Shown in pieces: positions 37,619 through 55,213 of a stretch of DNA of 64,000 bases. The translations under genes and the position numbers were made by a program. The stretch comes from Selaginella tamariscina (taxonomy: Eukaryota; Streptophyta; Lycopodiopsida; Selaginellales; Selaginellaceae), in the NCBI GenBank assembly GCA_003024785.1, contig PUQB01000052.1, positions 1-64,000 of the forward strand. The letters are read 5' to 3'. The first letter of the stretch is position 1, and each line of letters opens with the position of its first letter. The notes beneath the pieces were generated by a model that saw only the letters and a list, made by a program, of their open reading frames with translations, was not told the origin of the DNA and made no database searches.

Positions 37619-38146
37619 TGTTAAGCCACGATCCAGGAACCAGGAAGAGAGCAGGATTTTAAGAACAAGAAGGCTTGACTCAAGAACAGGACAGGGGAGC
37701 AGGACAAGAAACAAGGAACTCAGGAGCAAGGCCAGGTGCAGGACAGGATCCAAGAACAAAACAGGAACAGGATAGGATCCGGGAGCAAGACAGAAGGCGC
37801 AGGACAGAATCCAGGAACAAGACAAGAGCAGGATAGGATCCGGGAGCAAGACAAGGAGAGAATAAAAAGAAAAGACAAGAACAAAACAAAACAAGATTGA
37901 TCGTAATAAGACTAGTGTTAATAGTAACTGATTGTACAACAATTAGGTTGGAGCTTTTATGCTCACAACTCCAAGAGCTAATCTAGGCATGAGTGCTAAA
38001 AGTGGTTGCATGCATGTAAAAGTGGCTGCATGCATGCAGAGGCTAAAATGAGTCCACATGTCCCTTATCCTCTAGGCTATCCTGTAGGAATATCCTGCAA
38101 CTGTATCCTATATCCGGAATCCTGTATCCTGTATCGGGTCGTGACA
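37619..38146 (-). repeat. LTR4 (5' LTR of element A)
   Basis: 528 bp, beginning TGTTA (C-to-T change of TGTCA) and ending TGACA. Paired with LTR1 by the GCATGCATG-containing segment. Confidence 0.88.
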
Positions 38147-41075
38147 GAAGCACTTGCAAGGTCATGTACTTAGGGTTTTCCAAACCTAGCCTTAAGGAGT
38201 TTACTTAATAAAACACTCGTGTCCGCCTATGACGCACACTTGTCCTCATTAAGTACTAGCCCTAGGTCTAAGGTATGATGTGGCCACCCAAACCCTTAGG
38301 GGTTAGTCGTGGTTCAAGGTACCCTTTGTTGCCCTAAAGGGGTTGTACTCCCGGATGAGGGTGATTCCTTAAGGGGTAAGTGACGATGCCTTATCTTTGT
38401 CACGAGGGTATGTGTGAAATACATCTCCTTTGTGAGGTTAGGGCATGAGCCTGTCTAGGTTTACTGGGAGAGATCCTAAAGTCTACTTGGGTTATCCTCT
38501 AGGGTTCAAGGGATGGTCATTATAGGGATTTAGGGTAGGACTCTAAGTCTTTGCCTAATTAGGCCCTGAGTCAGACTCTTAGGGTTATCTTAAAAGATTT
38601 ATTGTTGCTCACATATAGTGATGATGCCGAATGGCCACTTGGCAGCCATGTGTTGCCACGTGTTAGCCCTTTGGGTTAAAACTCTGACACTTTAATCAAT
38701 GAAATATGTATTTTGATATGACCTCCTCCCAAAAGGGTGTGACGTACCCTTATTGGCTAGAATTTAAAATGTGCCTTAATATATGTAACAAAGGCGGCCC
38801 TTCATGTGTTTTCAAAGTAAACTAAATTTTAATTCTCAATAAAAAAACTATAAGTGGTACATGACCTTAAGACGGGGGTTAGGGCATGAGATAGGTTAAG
38901 TGTTTTTAATTATTATTGATGAAAGTTAGCTTTCTTAAAATTTCTTAAATATTTAATAATACCCAATTGAATATTATAAATATTCAAGTGCATTAAATGA
39001 GTTTAATAATAGTCATAATAAAAATTATGATAATCAATCCAACACATTCATGTTCAAGATCTCATCAAAATCTATTTCATTACAAACTTAATAAAATGTG
39101 CAATTCTATCTAATGCACATAAAACCCATTAATCTTCTTGTAATAATTAATTAAACATCATCTCCATCGTTCACCCCATTTTGCATAAACGTAGCTAGCC
39201 GTACGTATGAAATACAAATCCTAAATATATCCATGGGCTTGTGCATATCTGAATAAAATACAAACAAAAAACCATAGTTAATACGCACACATGGTAAATA
39301 CATGTTTTGAACACTAAACTCCCCTTGAAAATAGGCATAGGGTTTTAAAGGTTTATGATATAATACAACACATATGATATATATAAAAATTATATCTTCT
39401 TTACTCAATTGATTTTCATTTATTAAAACTTACATTAACGTTTTTATATTCTTTCCTTTCCAAGTCTGTGTACTAACAATTATTAAACAACCCTAATTAT
39501 AACCTTGATTATTTCAATCATTGAAATATACTAAACTTTTTAAAATTAAAATATCCTATTTTATTATGTAATAATATATTAAAACCCTTACAAAATGTTC
39601 ATATTAAAATGTGAATCGATCCTTGTACCTTAATTTTTATTCTGTAACAATATACAAGTTAAAATTATACTTGGTTTAAGACAAGTATTAATAATGAAAA
39701 TATTTATCTTAATTGGGTTATTTATTATTTATTCTAATTTAAATCATTCTAATGATTTTTTTTAAATAATGTAATTGTATCTATCCTATATCCTTAATTT
39801 CATGGCTATTTTAATTTACACTTTATTCTAAAATTTTGTATTAAATTCGATTGGATATACCTTGATTAACATATTAAGTTTTATTAAAGACACATGGGTA
39901 CGTGTGCATGTGTATTTATTTAAATTATATATGTTATATAACTGTTTAAGGTGAGTGCTCCTTTATGCATTTGGATAGTTCATGCGGAAAAATGTGTTTC
40001 AATATTTAAATTTTTTAGAAATATATATATATATGAATATACATATGTACACTTTACCTACATATATAAATATATTTAAACATAAATGACATCTTATCCA
40101 TCTTCATTGTAATAGTATTGTCCATCTGCACATTACTTATCAACATTTAAGATTTAAAAGTGTCACTTGCCAATGCAAACATGTATAAATGAATAACATA
40201 TGAAAGCATATACATATACATATGCATATAATATGGATAAAACATGTATATGTGTACATAAATACAAAGTATATACTTACCATCAGGGTCGCAGGTACTA
40301 TGGTGTTTTCTAGCCGTCTTCTAAAGGCATATTCGGTTCAAATACATAATATATATATGCACGTATACTCGATGTATCCATCATAACACACACACATAGA
40401 GAGAGAGAGAGGCATATAAAATTAAATAATAATTTACTTCATTAATTAAAATCTAATTAAATTAAACAAATATCCCATTTAAATATAAACAACATTTAAA
40501 TATAAAATAATAAAGTACAAAAAGCTTGACCCAAGGGATCCATACTTCATTTGACACGTATTCATATATATATATATATATATTATTGCATTTAATTTAG
40601 AAAACGCTATCGTGCATATAGAAATGCAAGAGTTTGAATACCTATTTGTATATGCATACAATCTTCCACATTCTTTTAATTTTCCTTCATCACAATTGAG
40701 AATTGCATACTAGCATATGGAGATGCTTGTAATATGCTTATACATACGGTGAGATGTATAATATATTATTATTAGTTCACATTATAAACTACATTATTAA
40801 TATAGCAATATACTTACTCACAAGGAATACAGTAACCTGGCTATATAAGGGAAAAGGTTCCTAAATAAAGAGTATATCCAATATACACCGTGATTAACCT
40901 CCATATTTACCGTGGTTACTATTATATCCAAGTAGTTCCATCACAAATATGACTATTCCACACTCTGTCTCTAGCGTGCACGCTCACGCACACGCACACG
41001 CACACGCACACGCACACAAAGAGTACTGGGTTAAAATTATCTATTTGGTATAAGATCAATCACATATTAAAAAAG
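38147..41075. other. Intergenic region with inverted dispersed repeat and AT-rich DNA
   Basis: 38160-38780 is an R1 repeat copy in inverted orientation relative to those left of the retrotransposon (CCCTTAGGGGTTAG, GTATGTGTGAAATACATCTCC). The rest is AT-rich with TA and AC runs (for example 40978-41018). No gene is supported. Confidence 0.55.
38160..38780 (-). repeat. Dispersed repeat family R1, copy 3 (inverted)
   Basis: Reverse complement shares ordered words with copies 1 and 2, such as the TAGGGTT-rich block, GGGCATGAGCCTG and AAGTCTACTTGGGTTATCC (compare GGATAATCCAAATAGACTTTAG at 24855-24876). It is less decayed than the left copies. Confidence 0.55.
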
Positions 41076-43232
41076 TCACTCACTCTTTGGAGCGCAACCA
41101 GCATGATATGCAGCATCGGCATCCATCTTTGAACCATCGAATCCACGAAACGCTCTAAACGTAGGAGGAAGCAGCATATTCGATGCCGTATCCAGTGCCA
41201 AAACCTTATTGCACTGCCTGCACACACACACATACACACATCACAGCTGTATGTGTATATATATTTATTGTATGCACCGACACGGTTTACCTGCACGGCT
41301 TAGAATAAAGCGTCCTGTAGAAAGAGAGCCAGTGCTGCACAATAACATAACATTTATGGTTATACAGTGTTAAATATATAGTCTAACATTGACATTATTA
41401 TCCTCTCTCTCTCTCACACACACACACAAACACACAAACGTTGTGCTTAGCCAGAGATTAATCACTAACAACATACAGAAAGCGTATTAAGTACAAAACA
41501 ATGGACATTTGAAATACGTACCAACAGCGGCATCAACGCAGATGACTTATTAGTGCGTGTGAAGTAGTCTAACGCGTTGGACGCACATTCCTGTGCAAAA
41601 GCATGCACACACTCTATATATATATGTATATATAATGACAAGCTTACAGAAATCTTTTGGTAGGATTGGTAAGATGACGATTCCCAGGCATCATTAAATT
41701 GTACCTGAATCATACAGAATAATATATAGCGCCCATGCACAACATGTATATGTAAGATTTCTAATGTGTATAAAAGAGCTTTGTGATCAGAATTAATAGA
41801 AGTATGTGTATGCTTCACTTATAAATAAAATGTACGCACGCACGCACGCACCACACACACCACACACACACACCTCATTAGGAGAATATACGGCAATAGC
41901 ATCAGGATTGGTAGAACCCACCGGTAAAACTGAAATAACCGCACGTAAAACATCGGGAATAATAACTTTCACCAATGCAGCAGTATGTGAGACAACTTTC
42001 TCCCGTTTACAGCGCGCACACACCACTACCAACATGCCGGGAAAATGCTCCTGAACATGCTTAGGAATATCCAGAAGAGGACAGTCTCGGTCCTTGCTCT
42101 CACTGATCTTTTAGAATCTGTCTCGAATTCGATGTGTAAAGAAACGCTTCTTTTGCTCACAAAAAAGCTTTGAGAGCTAATCTGGTTCTGTCCACCGCAG
42201 ATGCAGCTGCCTGTATATGCATATATAATAATACAGAGGGACGGAGAAGTAATATGCATGTAACACGCACACGCACACGCACACGCACACGCACACGCAC
42301 ACGCACACGCACACGCACACGCACACGCACACGCACACGCACACGCACACGCACACGCACACACACATACTTGTCCGGCGATTTGGCGTTTCCAGGAAAT
42401 GCTACAAACTGCCCCATCTGGGCATACAAGGGGCATATGCAATCCCCACGGTTGGTTATCTTGGTATCTTTGTTGCGCACCGATTAACACACCCGAGGCT
42501 TCCAGTTCCTTGGCTGTAAGTGAAAACCATGTTAAAAACGTGCGTGCGTGCGTGTGTAAACTACAAGTTAGAGCAGATCAAGGCATTTTTATATTAGTAA
42601 TCGGTACATTTGAGATATGTAAAAATGTGTTGATATGTATGAAGCTTAATCAGATATATATGTATATGAGTTTTGTACGAACATGTCAAGCTCATCTGAT
42701 ATTTCATGTGTCTATATGTATGTCGATGTATATATGCTTATGTCTGTGTTGTGACTGTAAAGAGGAGCTTAAGCTGCGGTTCTCCACAAGGCATATATAA
42801 ATCCTATGTTAACGCACATGCACACACACACAGAGACACACAGAAACACACACACACACACGTGTAAACTAGTAGAGCAAGACATACTAGAAGCTACTGG
42901 GTATTGTATATTTAGGATGTATGTTCCAAATATGTATGTGTCAGTAAATCTGTACACACACACACACACACACACTATATATATAGGTCATGTGTGTGTT
43001 GGGTATATATTATACCTGTAGAACGGAGCTGATCGAATGTGCGCCTGACAGATTCTACAGAATGTGCCACAATCTGTGCCGGCTTATTGGGATCCTCATT
43101 CGTTAGCACACCGCCACTCTCTATCGCCTCCAACAATCGCTCCCCACCGGATCGCACATCCCCAATTAGTGTAATAGCCCTGTTCAGCCCTCCAACGGCA
43201 TTCGCCAATTGCTTCGGTGGAGCCTCGTTCAT
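41076..43232 (-). CDS. MED27: Mediator complex subunit 27
   Basis: A subunit of Mediator, the nuclear coactivator bridging transcription factors and RNA polymerase II. The minus-strand ATG is at 43230-43232 (MNEAPPKQLANAVGGLNRA). Exons then give LEASGVLIGAQQ and WGLHMPLVCPDGAVCSISWK with QIAGQ (42500-42380, the family's best-conserved block), ASAVDRTRLALKAF then EQKKRFFTH, ALVKVIIPDVLRAVISVLPV with GSTNPDAIAVYSPNE (41990-41873), later exons with ALDYFTRTNKSS and HWLSFYRTLYSKPCR, and a C-terminal exon with YHAGCAPKSE and a TGA at 41076-41078. Two lesions are seen: a frame change in the six-A run at 42161-42166 (between LALKAF and EQKK) and a stop at 42111-42113 in the variable linker. Both could be sequencing errors. 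One intron holds a long GTGTGC hexanucleotide repeat. Confidence 0.88.
42268..42366 (+). repeat. (ACACGC)n microsatellite in a MED27 intron
   Basis: About 16 near-perfect hexanucleotide units, read ACACGC on the plus strand. Long Thr-Arg or Arg-Val frames over it are artefacts. Confidence 0.95.
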
Positions 43233-43317
43233 CCCAAAACAGGGGAAATGATGAACCCTAAAACAGGGGAATAGATTTTAGCAAGCCCTAACACATTAGG
43301 TTAGGGTTGATGTGAAA
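43233..43317. promoter_or_regulatory. 85-bp divergent promoter with telo-box motifs
   Basis: Separates the MED27 and CAND2-like start codons. It contains AACCCTA (43254-43260), GCCCTAA (43285-43291) and TTAGGGTT (43301-43308). No TATA box is seen. The two genes must share 5' control or have very short leaders. Confidence 0.55.
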
Positions 43318-44791
43318 ATGGCGGTCTGTTTGCTCTCAAGGATGGAGATGGTGGGCGATCCAGCGCCGGCGGAGGATGCTCCTCACAGAAGCTATGGATG
43401 CCTGGCGTTTGCCGAGATCGGATGCGCATCATGGATTTCTGTACAATTTGGTCATGCTCCTGCCTGTGCTCGCCTTCACGGGGTTTCTTGTTGCTCGGGC
43501 TCGCCATAGCTTGAGGAAGCTATCTCAGAATCATCGCCCATTATGGCTACTTACTATGCTTTTCTATGGATCATCTCCTTTCTCACATAATTTGGTGCAT
43601 TCTTGAGGTATGTGACACGTTTGGATATCCCATGAATAGATAACTTCTGCAAATAGGTCTGCACACACACACAGACACATACATGTGTGTGTGTGTGTAC
43701 ATACATACATAGATAATGTTTTCTTACAGATGAAGCATTCAAGCAGCACGCCTTGGAATTTAATATCACTAATAACAAGGTTTGGATGGTACTATTGGAG
43801 GTCAGTGTTGTGGTATTTCTATCACAAGGATACCTTACAAGTACATGGGATGCTTTGGTTCGAACCTTAGGCTTCTCAGGAGTTGTTGCTACATTCGATG
43901 CTCTCATAAAGGTGCATTGTCATTAAAAGTTTCATAATTTATGTTTTGTTAATTGATAATTGATTGTTATTTCGCTAATCTGTAGGCTTTTATCATATTC
44001 CGGGTGGGTGTACCTTTGTTCGTAACTGGGGATGATGCAGGGAACTGGGCTAAATGGAGCTTTTGGCTTATCCATGCTGTCATATTCGCTGGAATATACT
44101 TTTTTCATCCTCATCCTTCCGTTTACTAGATGGCGTTGATCATCTTCCTGGTAAAGTCTATGTGGGTGTGTGTGTGTGAGAGAGAGATCCTTTTGTACCG
44201 TCCTGATTTATATTTACGTAAATATTATGTATAGTAAGACTACGTGAACTATTGTTTATAATATATTAATTATTTTCGTTTACTTATTGTAGCCAGACCA
44301 GCATTTTACAACTATGTGCTAGCGTTGTTTTGTGCTGAAACTAATGCTTTGGGAAGCTTTATACTCGGCTGTGGAGCAGAGTTTGGCTATTGGTATTTAT
44401 TTCTTACTACACACACACACACACAACATATATATGTATGTGTGTATCTCATCTATCTATATATAACATGTTAACAATAATTAGTTTAAAGTACTACAAT
44501 GAATTATACTTAATGTATAAACACAGCAGAACTTTGTGGACTTACGTTGTGTATGTGGACTACAGCATTTACAGCTTTACGAACTATGCATATTACGCAT
44601 TGTATCCTCCACTGTTATATGTTACCTTCCTGGCCGACTATTTCAAAGTAAGTTCAATATATAACGAAACACTCACTTTATAGATATGTATTAACGTTTC
44701 CTTGTGATTACAGGAAGAAGCTTTCCAGCTTGAAGATGTATACTACTCAGAAATGAAAGATGCGGGATATTTTGATGCTGATTGGGATTAA
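43318..44791 (+). CDS. CAND2/TPRA1-like seven-transmembrane protein
   Basis: Matches the plant candidate G-protein-coupled receptor CAND2 family (TPRA1-like): seven predicted helices, probably in the plasma membrane; ligand unknown. From ATG 43318 the text includes GFLYNLVMLLPVLAFTGFLV and RARHSLRKLSQNHR (43430-43535), ATYYAFLWIISF then HIIWCILE, VWMVLLEVSVVVFLSQGYL (43780-43840), IIFRVGVPLFVTGDD, WAKWSFWLIHAVIFAGIYF, LPARPAFYNYVLALFCAETN (44293-44345), PPLLYVTFLADYFKEEAFQL and the C-terminal signature YYSEMKDAGYFDADWD, with TAA at 44789-44791. At least four one-base frame changes are needed (near 43540, 43580, 44102 and 44137). Either this is a pseudogene or the sequence is noisy; I favour noise because splice sites and motifs are intact. 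Confidence 0.82.
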
Positions 44792-46400
44792 GGTCAGAGT
44801 AATTAAAAGCTAATATTAACACCACATTTTGTGATCATTAAATCAATTATTATTATTAGGATTAATAACATATTGAATACTCAATCATCTTCTAATAGTA
44901 ACGAAAGTAATTTAGTCGTTTAACTCTCGGTGAGATATTCATGCGATTTAATCTTTTAAACAAGCCTTTTTTCCTTAATCTATTGCATTCGATACTGGGG
45001 TAGTCACGTGTCATCGTGTTTTACCTGTTCAAACAATGCTACAGTGTGAATCCCATTTGTTCTTATATCCTTACAACTTTGTTTGAAGAGTTGTAGGGAG
45101 AAATGATGGGCTAGATAAGAGAGGTAATACGTGTGTGTGTATATGTATGTTTATGTAGGCATGTTAAACAACTACAATGAAGTATATATTTATTATATAA
45201 ACACCATAATTTATATGTATTACTCTTTATAACCAGAAGCTTTCCAGGTTGAACATGCGGAAAGACGTGGGATATTTTGATGCTGCTCAGGACTAAGGTT
45301 AGATTAATGTACCTGTAAATCATACTTTGTAGTCGTTAAATCGACATATGCTGGGTATATTCGTAAATACTTAACATCCATAATAACATCTGAAGTTTTA
45401 AATATGCTTCTGCTAGTGAATAACAGTAATAAAATTATTACTGTTATTATTATTAAACCCAAAACCGTTAAATATCTCCAATAACCTGTGTGTGTGTGTG
45501 TGTGCGCGCATGCAGCGCGCGTTCATATTTAAACATTGTGTTCACCATCAAAATAAATATACATATGTACATGCATACATTTAATATTTTAATATAAAAT
45601 GTGTGCTGCGCTTCCAATATGTTATATTAAATTCTTTTAGAAAATAAAACCTTAAAATTTAATAATATAAATTTAATTTTAAACACACATGTTATGTATA
45701 TACGGTAAACACGAAGTTTTAAACAGCTTGTTTAGGATTAAGATTAACTTGTAAACAAAAAACCTGTAATTGTTAAATCAGCTATGGTACATTTATACAA
45801 AACGTATACATTACATAAACTTTAAATATATGACAGGTTTAAATTAAAACATATTGATAATAATATATAGTACATTTAACATATATATATAATATAATTC
45901 TTAATCATATTAATTTTGAAAACATTATTATTTACGTGCTTATTAAATATTGGCAAGTATATATACAGATATATAATTAAAACTGAAATTGTAAACCACT
46001 AACACAATTTGGATATCAGTACCCAAAATCAACTTTTCAAAAGCTTTTTCCGGCGCCCGGCTGCTGTTTAATTGTTATTTTGAAATATTAAATTTTTAAA
46101 ATTTTGGTAAGTTATACAAACTTATTTAAAACACTGTGTATTTATATAAATTAATTAGAAATGTAAATAATAATAATACTAATCATATAGATAATGCATA
46201 TGGAAAATTTACAACTTAATATTAAGAAAATTATGCTATGCACATGGAATATATGTGTATAGCACCACATTTATAATTTTAAAAATATAAAAAAATAATA
46301 TAAAAATTTTAAATTATGAAAACATGCATTATGAAATAAATATATTCTAATTTAACCTTTAATTCGATATGATATCATTCAAAATGTATGCACATGTGTA

Positions 46401-46454
<54 letters not shown>

Positions 46455-46550
46455 AAACAATGCTGATTGATTTTAAGTTAAATGATTTAAATGGGAAAAT
46501 CAATTCTGTTATTTATAATGATAATATTAATAATAATTTAAACATAGTAA
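44792..46550. other. AT-rich intergenic region between CAND2-like and hexosaminidase genes
   Basis: Apart from the duplicated exon fragments at 45230-45360 and about 45725-45790, it holds only AT-rich sequence and a TC-then-AC compound microsatellite at 46398-46452. Confidence 0.6.
45230..45360 (+). pseudogene. Tandem duplicate of the CAND2-like terminal exon and 3' UTR
   Basis: AGAAGCTTTCCAGGTTGAAC..GGATATTTTGATGCTG with a TAA near 45296 matches the true terminal exon at 44715-44791 (AGAAGCTTTCCAGCTTGAAG..GGATATTTTGATGCTG). An internal deletion removes the YYSEMKD codons. The following 3' sequence is also similar (GTCGTTAAATCGACATATG against GATCATTAAATCAATTATT), and a fainter third trace lies at 45725-45790. 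Confidence 0.7.
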
Positions 46551-46745
46551 TTACTGTTCAAAACATGAACCTGGGTAGGGAGGTGAAACCCGGCCAAGCT
46601 CATCTAGAGGAGCCGCTGGAATTCCTCTCATGTTAAGAAGGACCCTAAATGCACTCAGCCTCTTATGTGCCTGTGAAGACCCTTCATCTGTATAACTCCT
46701 TGGACTCCACAAGCGTTCTATATTAGTAAGAACATATGAGTGTGC

Positions 46746-46798
<53 letters not shown>

Positions 46799-48219
46799 GG
46801 TTTAAGGTTTGTGTTTAGCTATATATTTGAATACATACAGATCTCTCTCACTCTCTCTCGCACACTCACAAATATATACATACAAAGCAAACACATCTCT
46901 CTCTCTCTCTTCTCTACACACACCACACACACACTCTCTCTCTCTCTCTCTCACCACACACACACCACACACACTCTCTCTCTCTCTCTCAAATATATAT
47001 ACATACAGAAGCAAACACATCTCTCTCTCTCTCTCTCACCACACACTCTCATTACTTACTATAATCTATAAATATATACATACTAAATATATATATATAT
47101 ATATATATATAATATAATATATATATATATATACATACAGAATCTCTCTCTCACACCACACACATTCTCAATATATACATACAGAAGCAAACACATCTCT
47201 CTCTCTCTCTCACCCCCCTTTCTCTAATATTATATAAGAAACCACACATCCATACACCCACGCGAGTGCAGTAACACACCGCACGCGCACGCACGCGCAC
47301 GCACCTGCGGCAGCAGCTGCACGTGGCCAGATGGTCTGGTGTATATCACTGGCATCCACAGTTTCACCCCACATACAGACCTCTCCTCCTATGATTAACT
47401 TTTGGTGTTGAGCTCCTGTTATGTTGTAGTGGCTCGTTTTCATAGAAACTCTGCCATGGAACATCCAGATGGTCCAAATACCACACGTCCTGGTCACTTA
47501 CTATACATCTGAAACTGCTTCAACCACCAGCGGTGCTAAACCAGGGCCTATCCTGTTAATTATTAAACTACTAATATTAATTATTAATTTAAAAGAGTTT
47601 AATTACCAATTATGAACGATAGTCTGGTTATTTAATTTCTTTCCAAAGTTGTTGAATGTCTCCTCCCTGAGTATTATTAATAATTATATGTAAACATTAA
47701 TGTAATTAGTATATACCAGTTTACTGGAGTATATCCATTTTAAAGCAATCTCCTGTCCCCGAAGAACAAAATATTCATAAGCATTCTTTACTGTGAGATT
47801 GTTATGTGCAAGCCTGCAGTTATCAATACACACAATAGTATATATATATTGATTTATATAATTTACCATCTATTTATTGGCGCGTAGTTTCCAGCAAACC
47901 TAATAAAATATTTAAATACGAAATTAGTAATATTATTTAAAATATTTAATATATTAAATCTTACTTGTGTCGACTTCATCGCCACCAAGATGAATAAACT
48001 TAAACGGGAAAGCTTTCGAAAAATCTGCATGAAAAGTTAACAATAATAAATTTAGCTAATTAAAAAAATTAATTACTAATTATTTAAATTAAAAAAATAA
48101 AATAAAACTTGCCTGAAATAATGCCTTCAACAACCTCAAATGTGAAGTTGCTACTCACGTCTAGAGGCTGTGTGCAATTCTTAGAAGCCATATTCCGGGT
48201 AACCAACACCCCTGTATAT

Positions 48220-48295
<76 letters not shown>

Positions 48296-48798
48296 ATATA
48301 TATATATATATATATATCTGTGGTGTGTGTGTGTGTACTTACCAGGAAGCGGCCGTGACAGGAATATCCAGCTCTGGCATTAATTTATTCCCCTCAGTCT
48401 TGCATACCTGCGGTATTAATTAGTTTTTTAATAATAATTAAACTTATTTAATAATTATTTAAATATTTAACTTACTCAACAATTCCTTGGCATCTTCTAA
48501 TGTGTAACGTTCGGCCCCGGAGTATGCCCCTTCCCACAAGTATGGATATGAAGGTATCTCGATAGGGAAAGACTGTGTGTCCACTATGTGCCATGTAAAA
48601 CGTTTCTTTAAAATTAATTAAATTAGTAAAAAATAATTAAAATTATTAAAAATTATTAAAACTATTAAAACTTTTAAGAATTTTCAAAATTAATAAATTG
48701 TTTAAGTTTTTCTTACAAGCTTGGCATATGCCATGGAATCGATCACTTCTCAATCTTCAGAGGCTCGTAATGCCTTGAAGTGTCTATAATACATACAT

Positions 48799-48830
<32 letters not shown>

Positions 48831-49743
48831 ACACACACACACACACCATATATATTAAATCGTTAGTTAAACATAATTATATTTTAACGTAAAATAAATA
48901 AATACCATTAAAAGGCCCCTGTATTCGAACCTCGGCTGGTCAATAATATTCAATGGAACCTGCCTTCACTTCTGTATGCTTTGTGGTGAAGTCTGTACCC
49001 ACAAAGCTGGCTAAACGTCTGTATAAACCAAGCTAATTAATATATTTTATTTAAATTAATTACATTTTATTAAAAACAATTCATTTTATTAATAATAATT
49101 ACATTTTATTAATAATAGTTACATTTTAAGTTTACCTCAAGTCCATGCAAAGCTCCATATACAGTAGCTGCCTGCATTTAATTATTAAAACTAAGTGGTT
49201 AATTAATTGTTAATTAAGTAGTTAATTACCGATAATAGTCCTGTATTGGCATTGTCTGGGTCTGGAATCTGCAGCTGGTATGACTCATCCACCCCCATTT
49301 CAACTGTGAATAAACTGATAAACACCATAAGGAAATCTATGCATAGTTTAATTAATAATTTATTTATTTATAAATTATCAATATCAAAATTTACTATTTT
49401 ACATTATCTAAATAACCATGAAAGTATTTATCAATATCAAAATTTTACTGTTATATATTTATCTAACTAACCATGAAAGTATTATAATATCAGAATTTTA
49501 CTATTATACATTTATTAACTAACCATGAAGTATGCAATCAATATCAAATTTACTGTTATACATTATTTATGTAGTAATTCATAATAAAATTTTACTGTTA
49601 TACATTTATTTAACTAACCATGAAGTAATTATCAATATCAAAATTACTGTTAACTTATAATAAATAATATATATATTAGAATAATGCATCTGTATTACAA
49701 TGATACCTCAATAATTACAAGTATACGCTACACATGATGTGTA

Positions 49744-49788
<45 letters not shown>

Positions 49789-50162
49789 TTCACGTTCTCA
49801 TCTGAGGAGGAGACTCGAACTGTGAGAGACTGTAAACCGTAGGATGCAGATCTACGGTTGAGAAACAAGCTATGGTGAAGAAATATAGTTTCATAGTATC
49901 TCTCAAATGCCTGTGTGATATGCAGCTCCTTCTCTCCTTTGAATGTGAAATTCTCGGACAAAGGAATTGAACCCGTGCCAATTTCAATAATCTTTTCTGG
50001 CATCGGCCATACATTGATCTCCCATGAATCCCAACAAGAACCTGCAACATAGATATGTGTATACACGCACACACGCACGCACACACACACACACACGCAG
50101 GAAATATATATAATTCACTACCTCACAGAGGAGAAGAAAACTGTAGCTTTACAGAACGTCAT
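46551..50162 (-). CDS. HEXO: Beta-N-acetylhexosaminidase (GH20)
   Basis: Removes terminal N-acetylglucosamine from N-glycans in the vacuole or apoplast. Minus-strand exons in order: a possible ATG at 50160-50162 (MTFCKATVFFSSV, a plausible signal start); WEINVWPMPEKIIEIGTGSI and HITQAFERYYETIFLHHSLF (50030-49790); GVDESYQLQIPDPDNANTG; ATVYGALHGLE (49170-49139); LETFSQLC-like text then QPRFEYRGLLM; DTSRHYEPLKIEK and VIDSMAYAKL; FTWHIVDTQSFPIEIPSYPY (48602-48540); LMPELDIPVTAASW; QPLDVSSNFTFEVVEGIIS; the catalytic FKFIHLGGDEVDT (about 48010-47965); AYEYFVLRGQEIALKW; EETFNNFGKKLNNQTIVHNW; DVWYLDHLDVPWQSFYENEP; KLIIGGEVCMWGETVDASD; and a last exon ERLWSPRSYTDEGS..GIPAAPLDE with TAA at 46551-46553. 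Small frame breaks lie near 47415 and 48752. The last intron (46718-47290) is largely simple repeat. Confidence 0.92.
46845..47215 (+). repeat. Compound minisatellite in the last hexosaminidase intron
   Basis: Repeats of AATATATACATACAGAAG, then CAAACACATCTCTCTC and CACCACACACAC recur about four times, with a long TA tract at 47088-47132. It is preceded by a GT-then-GA tract at 46749-46795. Confidence 0.85.
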
Positions 50163-50195
50163 CGTGTTTGCTGCAATACTTTGATATGCCTATAT

Positions 50196-54821
<4,626 letters not shown>

Positions 54822-55213
54822 ATTGTCATACGTTAGGGTCTGATCAATCACATTTTAATTTAATTATTATTTAGAATTTCCTGGATTTATTAATCAATAA
54901 TTAATATATAATCAAAATATGCTTCTTAGATCAATACACGTATATGTATGTACGGTGGACCGTATATATGTGCAGATTTATGTGTTTAAAAGTCAATTAA
55001 TATTTATATAATTATATATTGATCAGAATATTTTTTAAAACAGCTCTATTCATATTTATATTTATATATAAAAAATTGTTTTTAATTCTTAAATTCGGTC
55101 TGTTGAATTTTTTGTAACTGATTACATTTAAAAAATTTGAATACTATTTTTAAAATTCATAAAAAGAATAATGCTTAAACCCTAACAAAGCCCTAGAAGG
55201 TTAGGGTTATTGA
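54822..55213. promoter_or_regulatory. Divergent promoter of MutS2 and OEP24 with telo-boxes
   Basis: The 392-bp AT-rich gap between start codons contains TTAAACCCTAAC (55175-55186) and TTAGGGTT (55201-55208) just before the OEP24 ATG. No other feature is seen. Confidence 0.5.

Larger units (their letters stand above)
25906..38146 (-). mobile_element. Outer Ty3/chromovirus LTR retrotransposon (element A), split by element B
   Basis: Runs on the minus strand from its 5' LTR (37619-38146) through gag (37618-36517), is interrupted by element B (30353-36516), and resumes with protease, RT, RNase H, integrase and chromodomain (30352-26439) to its 3' LTR (25906-26438). LTR1 and LTR4 form a pair: both carry the segment with TGGTTGCATGCATG and TGGCTGCATGCATGCAGAGG that LTR2 and LTR3 lack. 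LTR ends are TGT(C/T)A..TGACA. Flanking 5-mers (AGGAA, GAAGC) do not match, so its own target duplication is not visible. Coding frames are broken many times. Confidence 0.85.

Noticed and set aside
25901-38151. Target-site duplication of the outer element A
   Set aside because: Flanks AGGAA and GAAGC do not match; either mutated or lost by recombination.
42170-42490. Long Thr-Arg / Val-Arg / Cys-Ala open frames
   Set aside because: They are translations of the ACACGC hexanucleotide repeat inside a MED27 intron; the real exon parts are on the minus strand.
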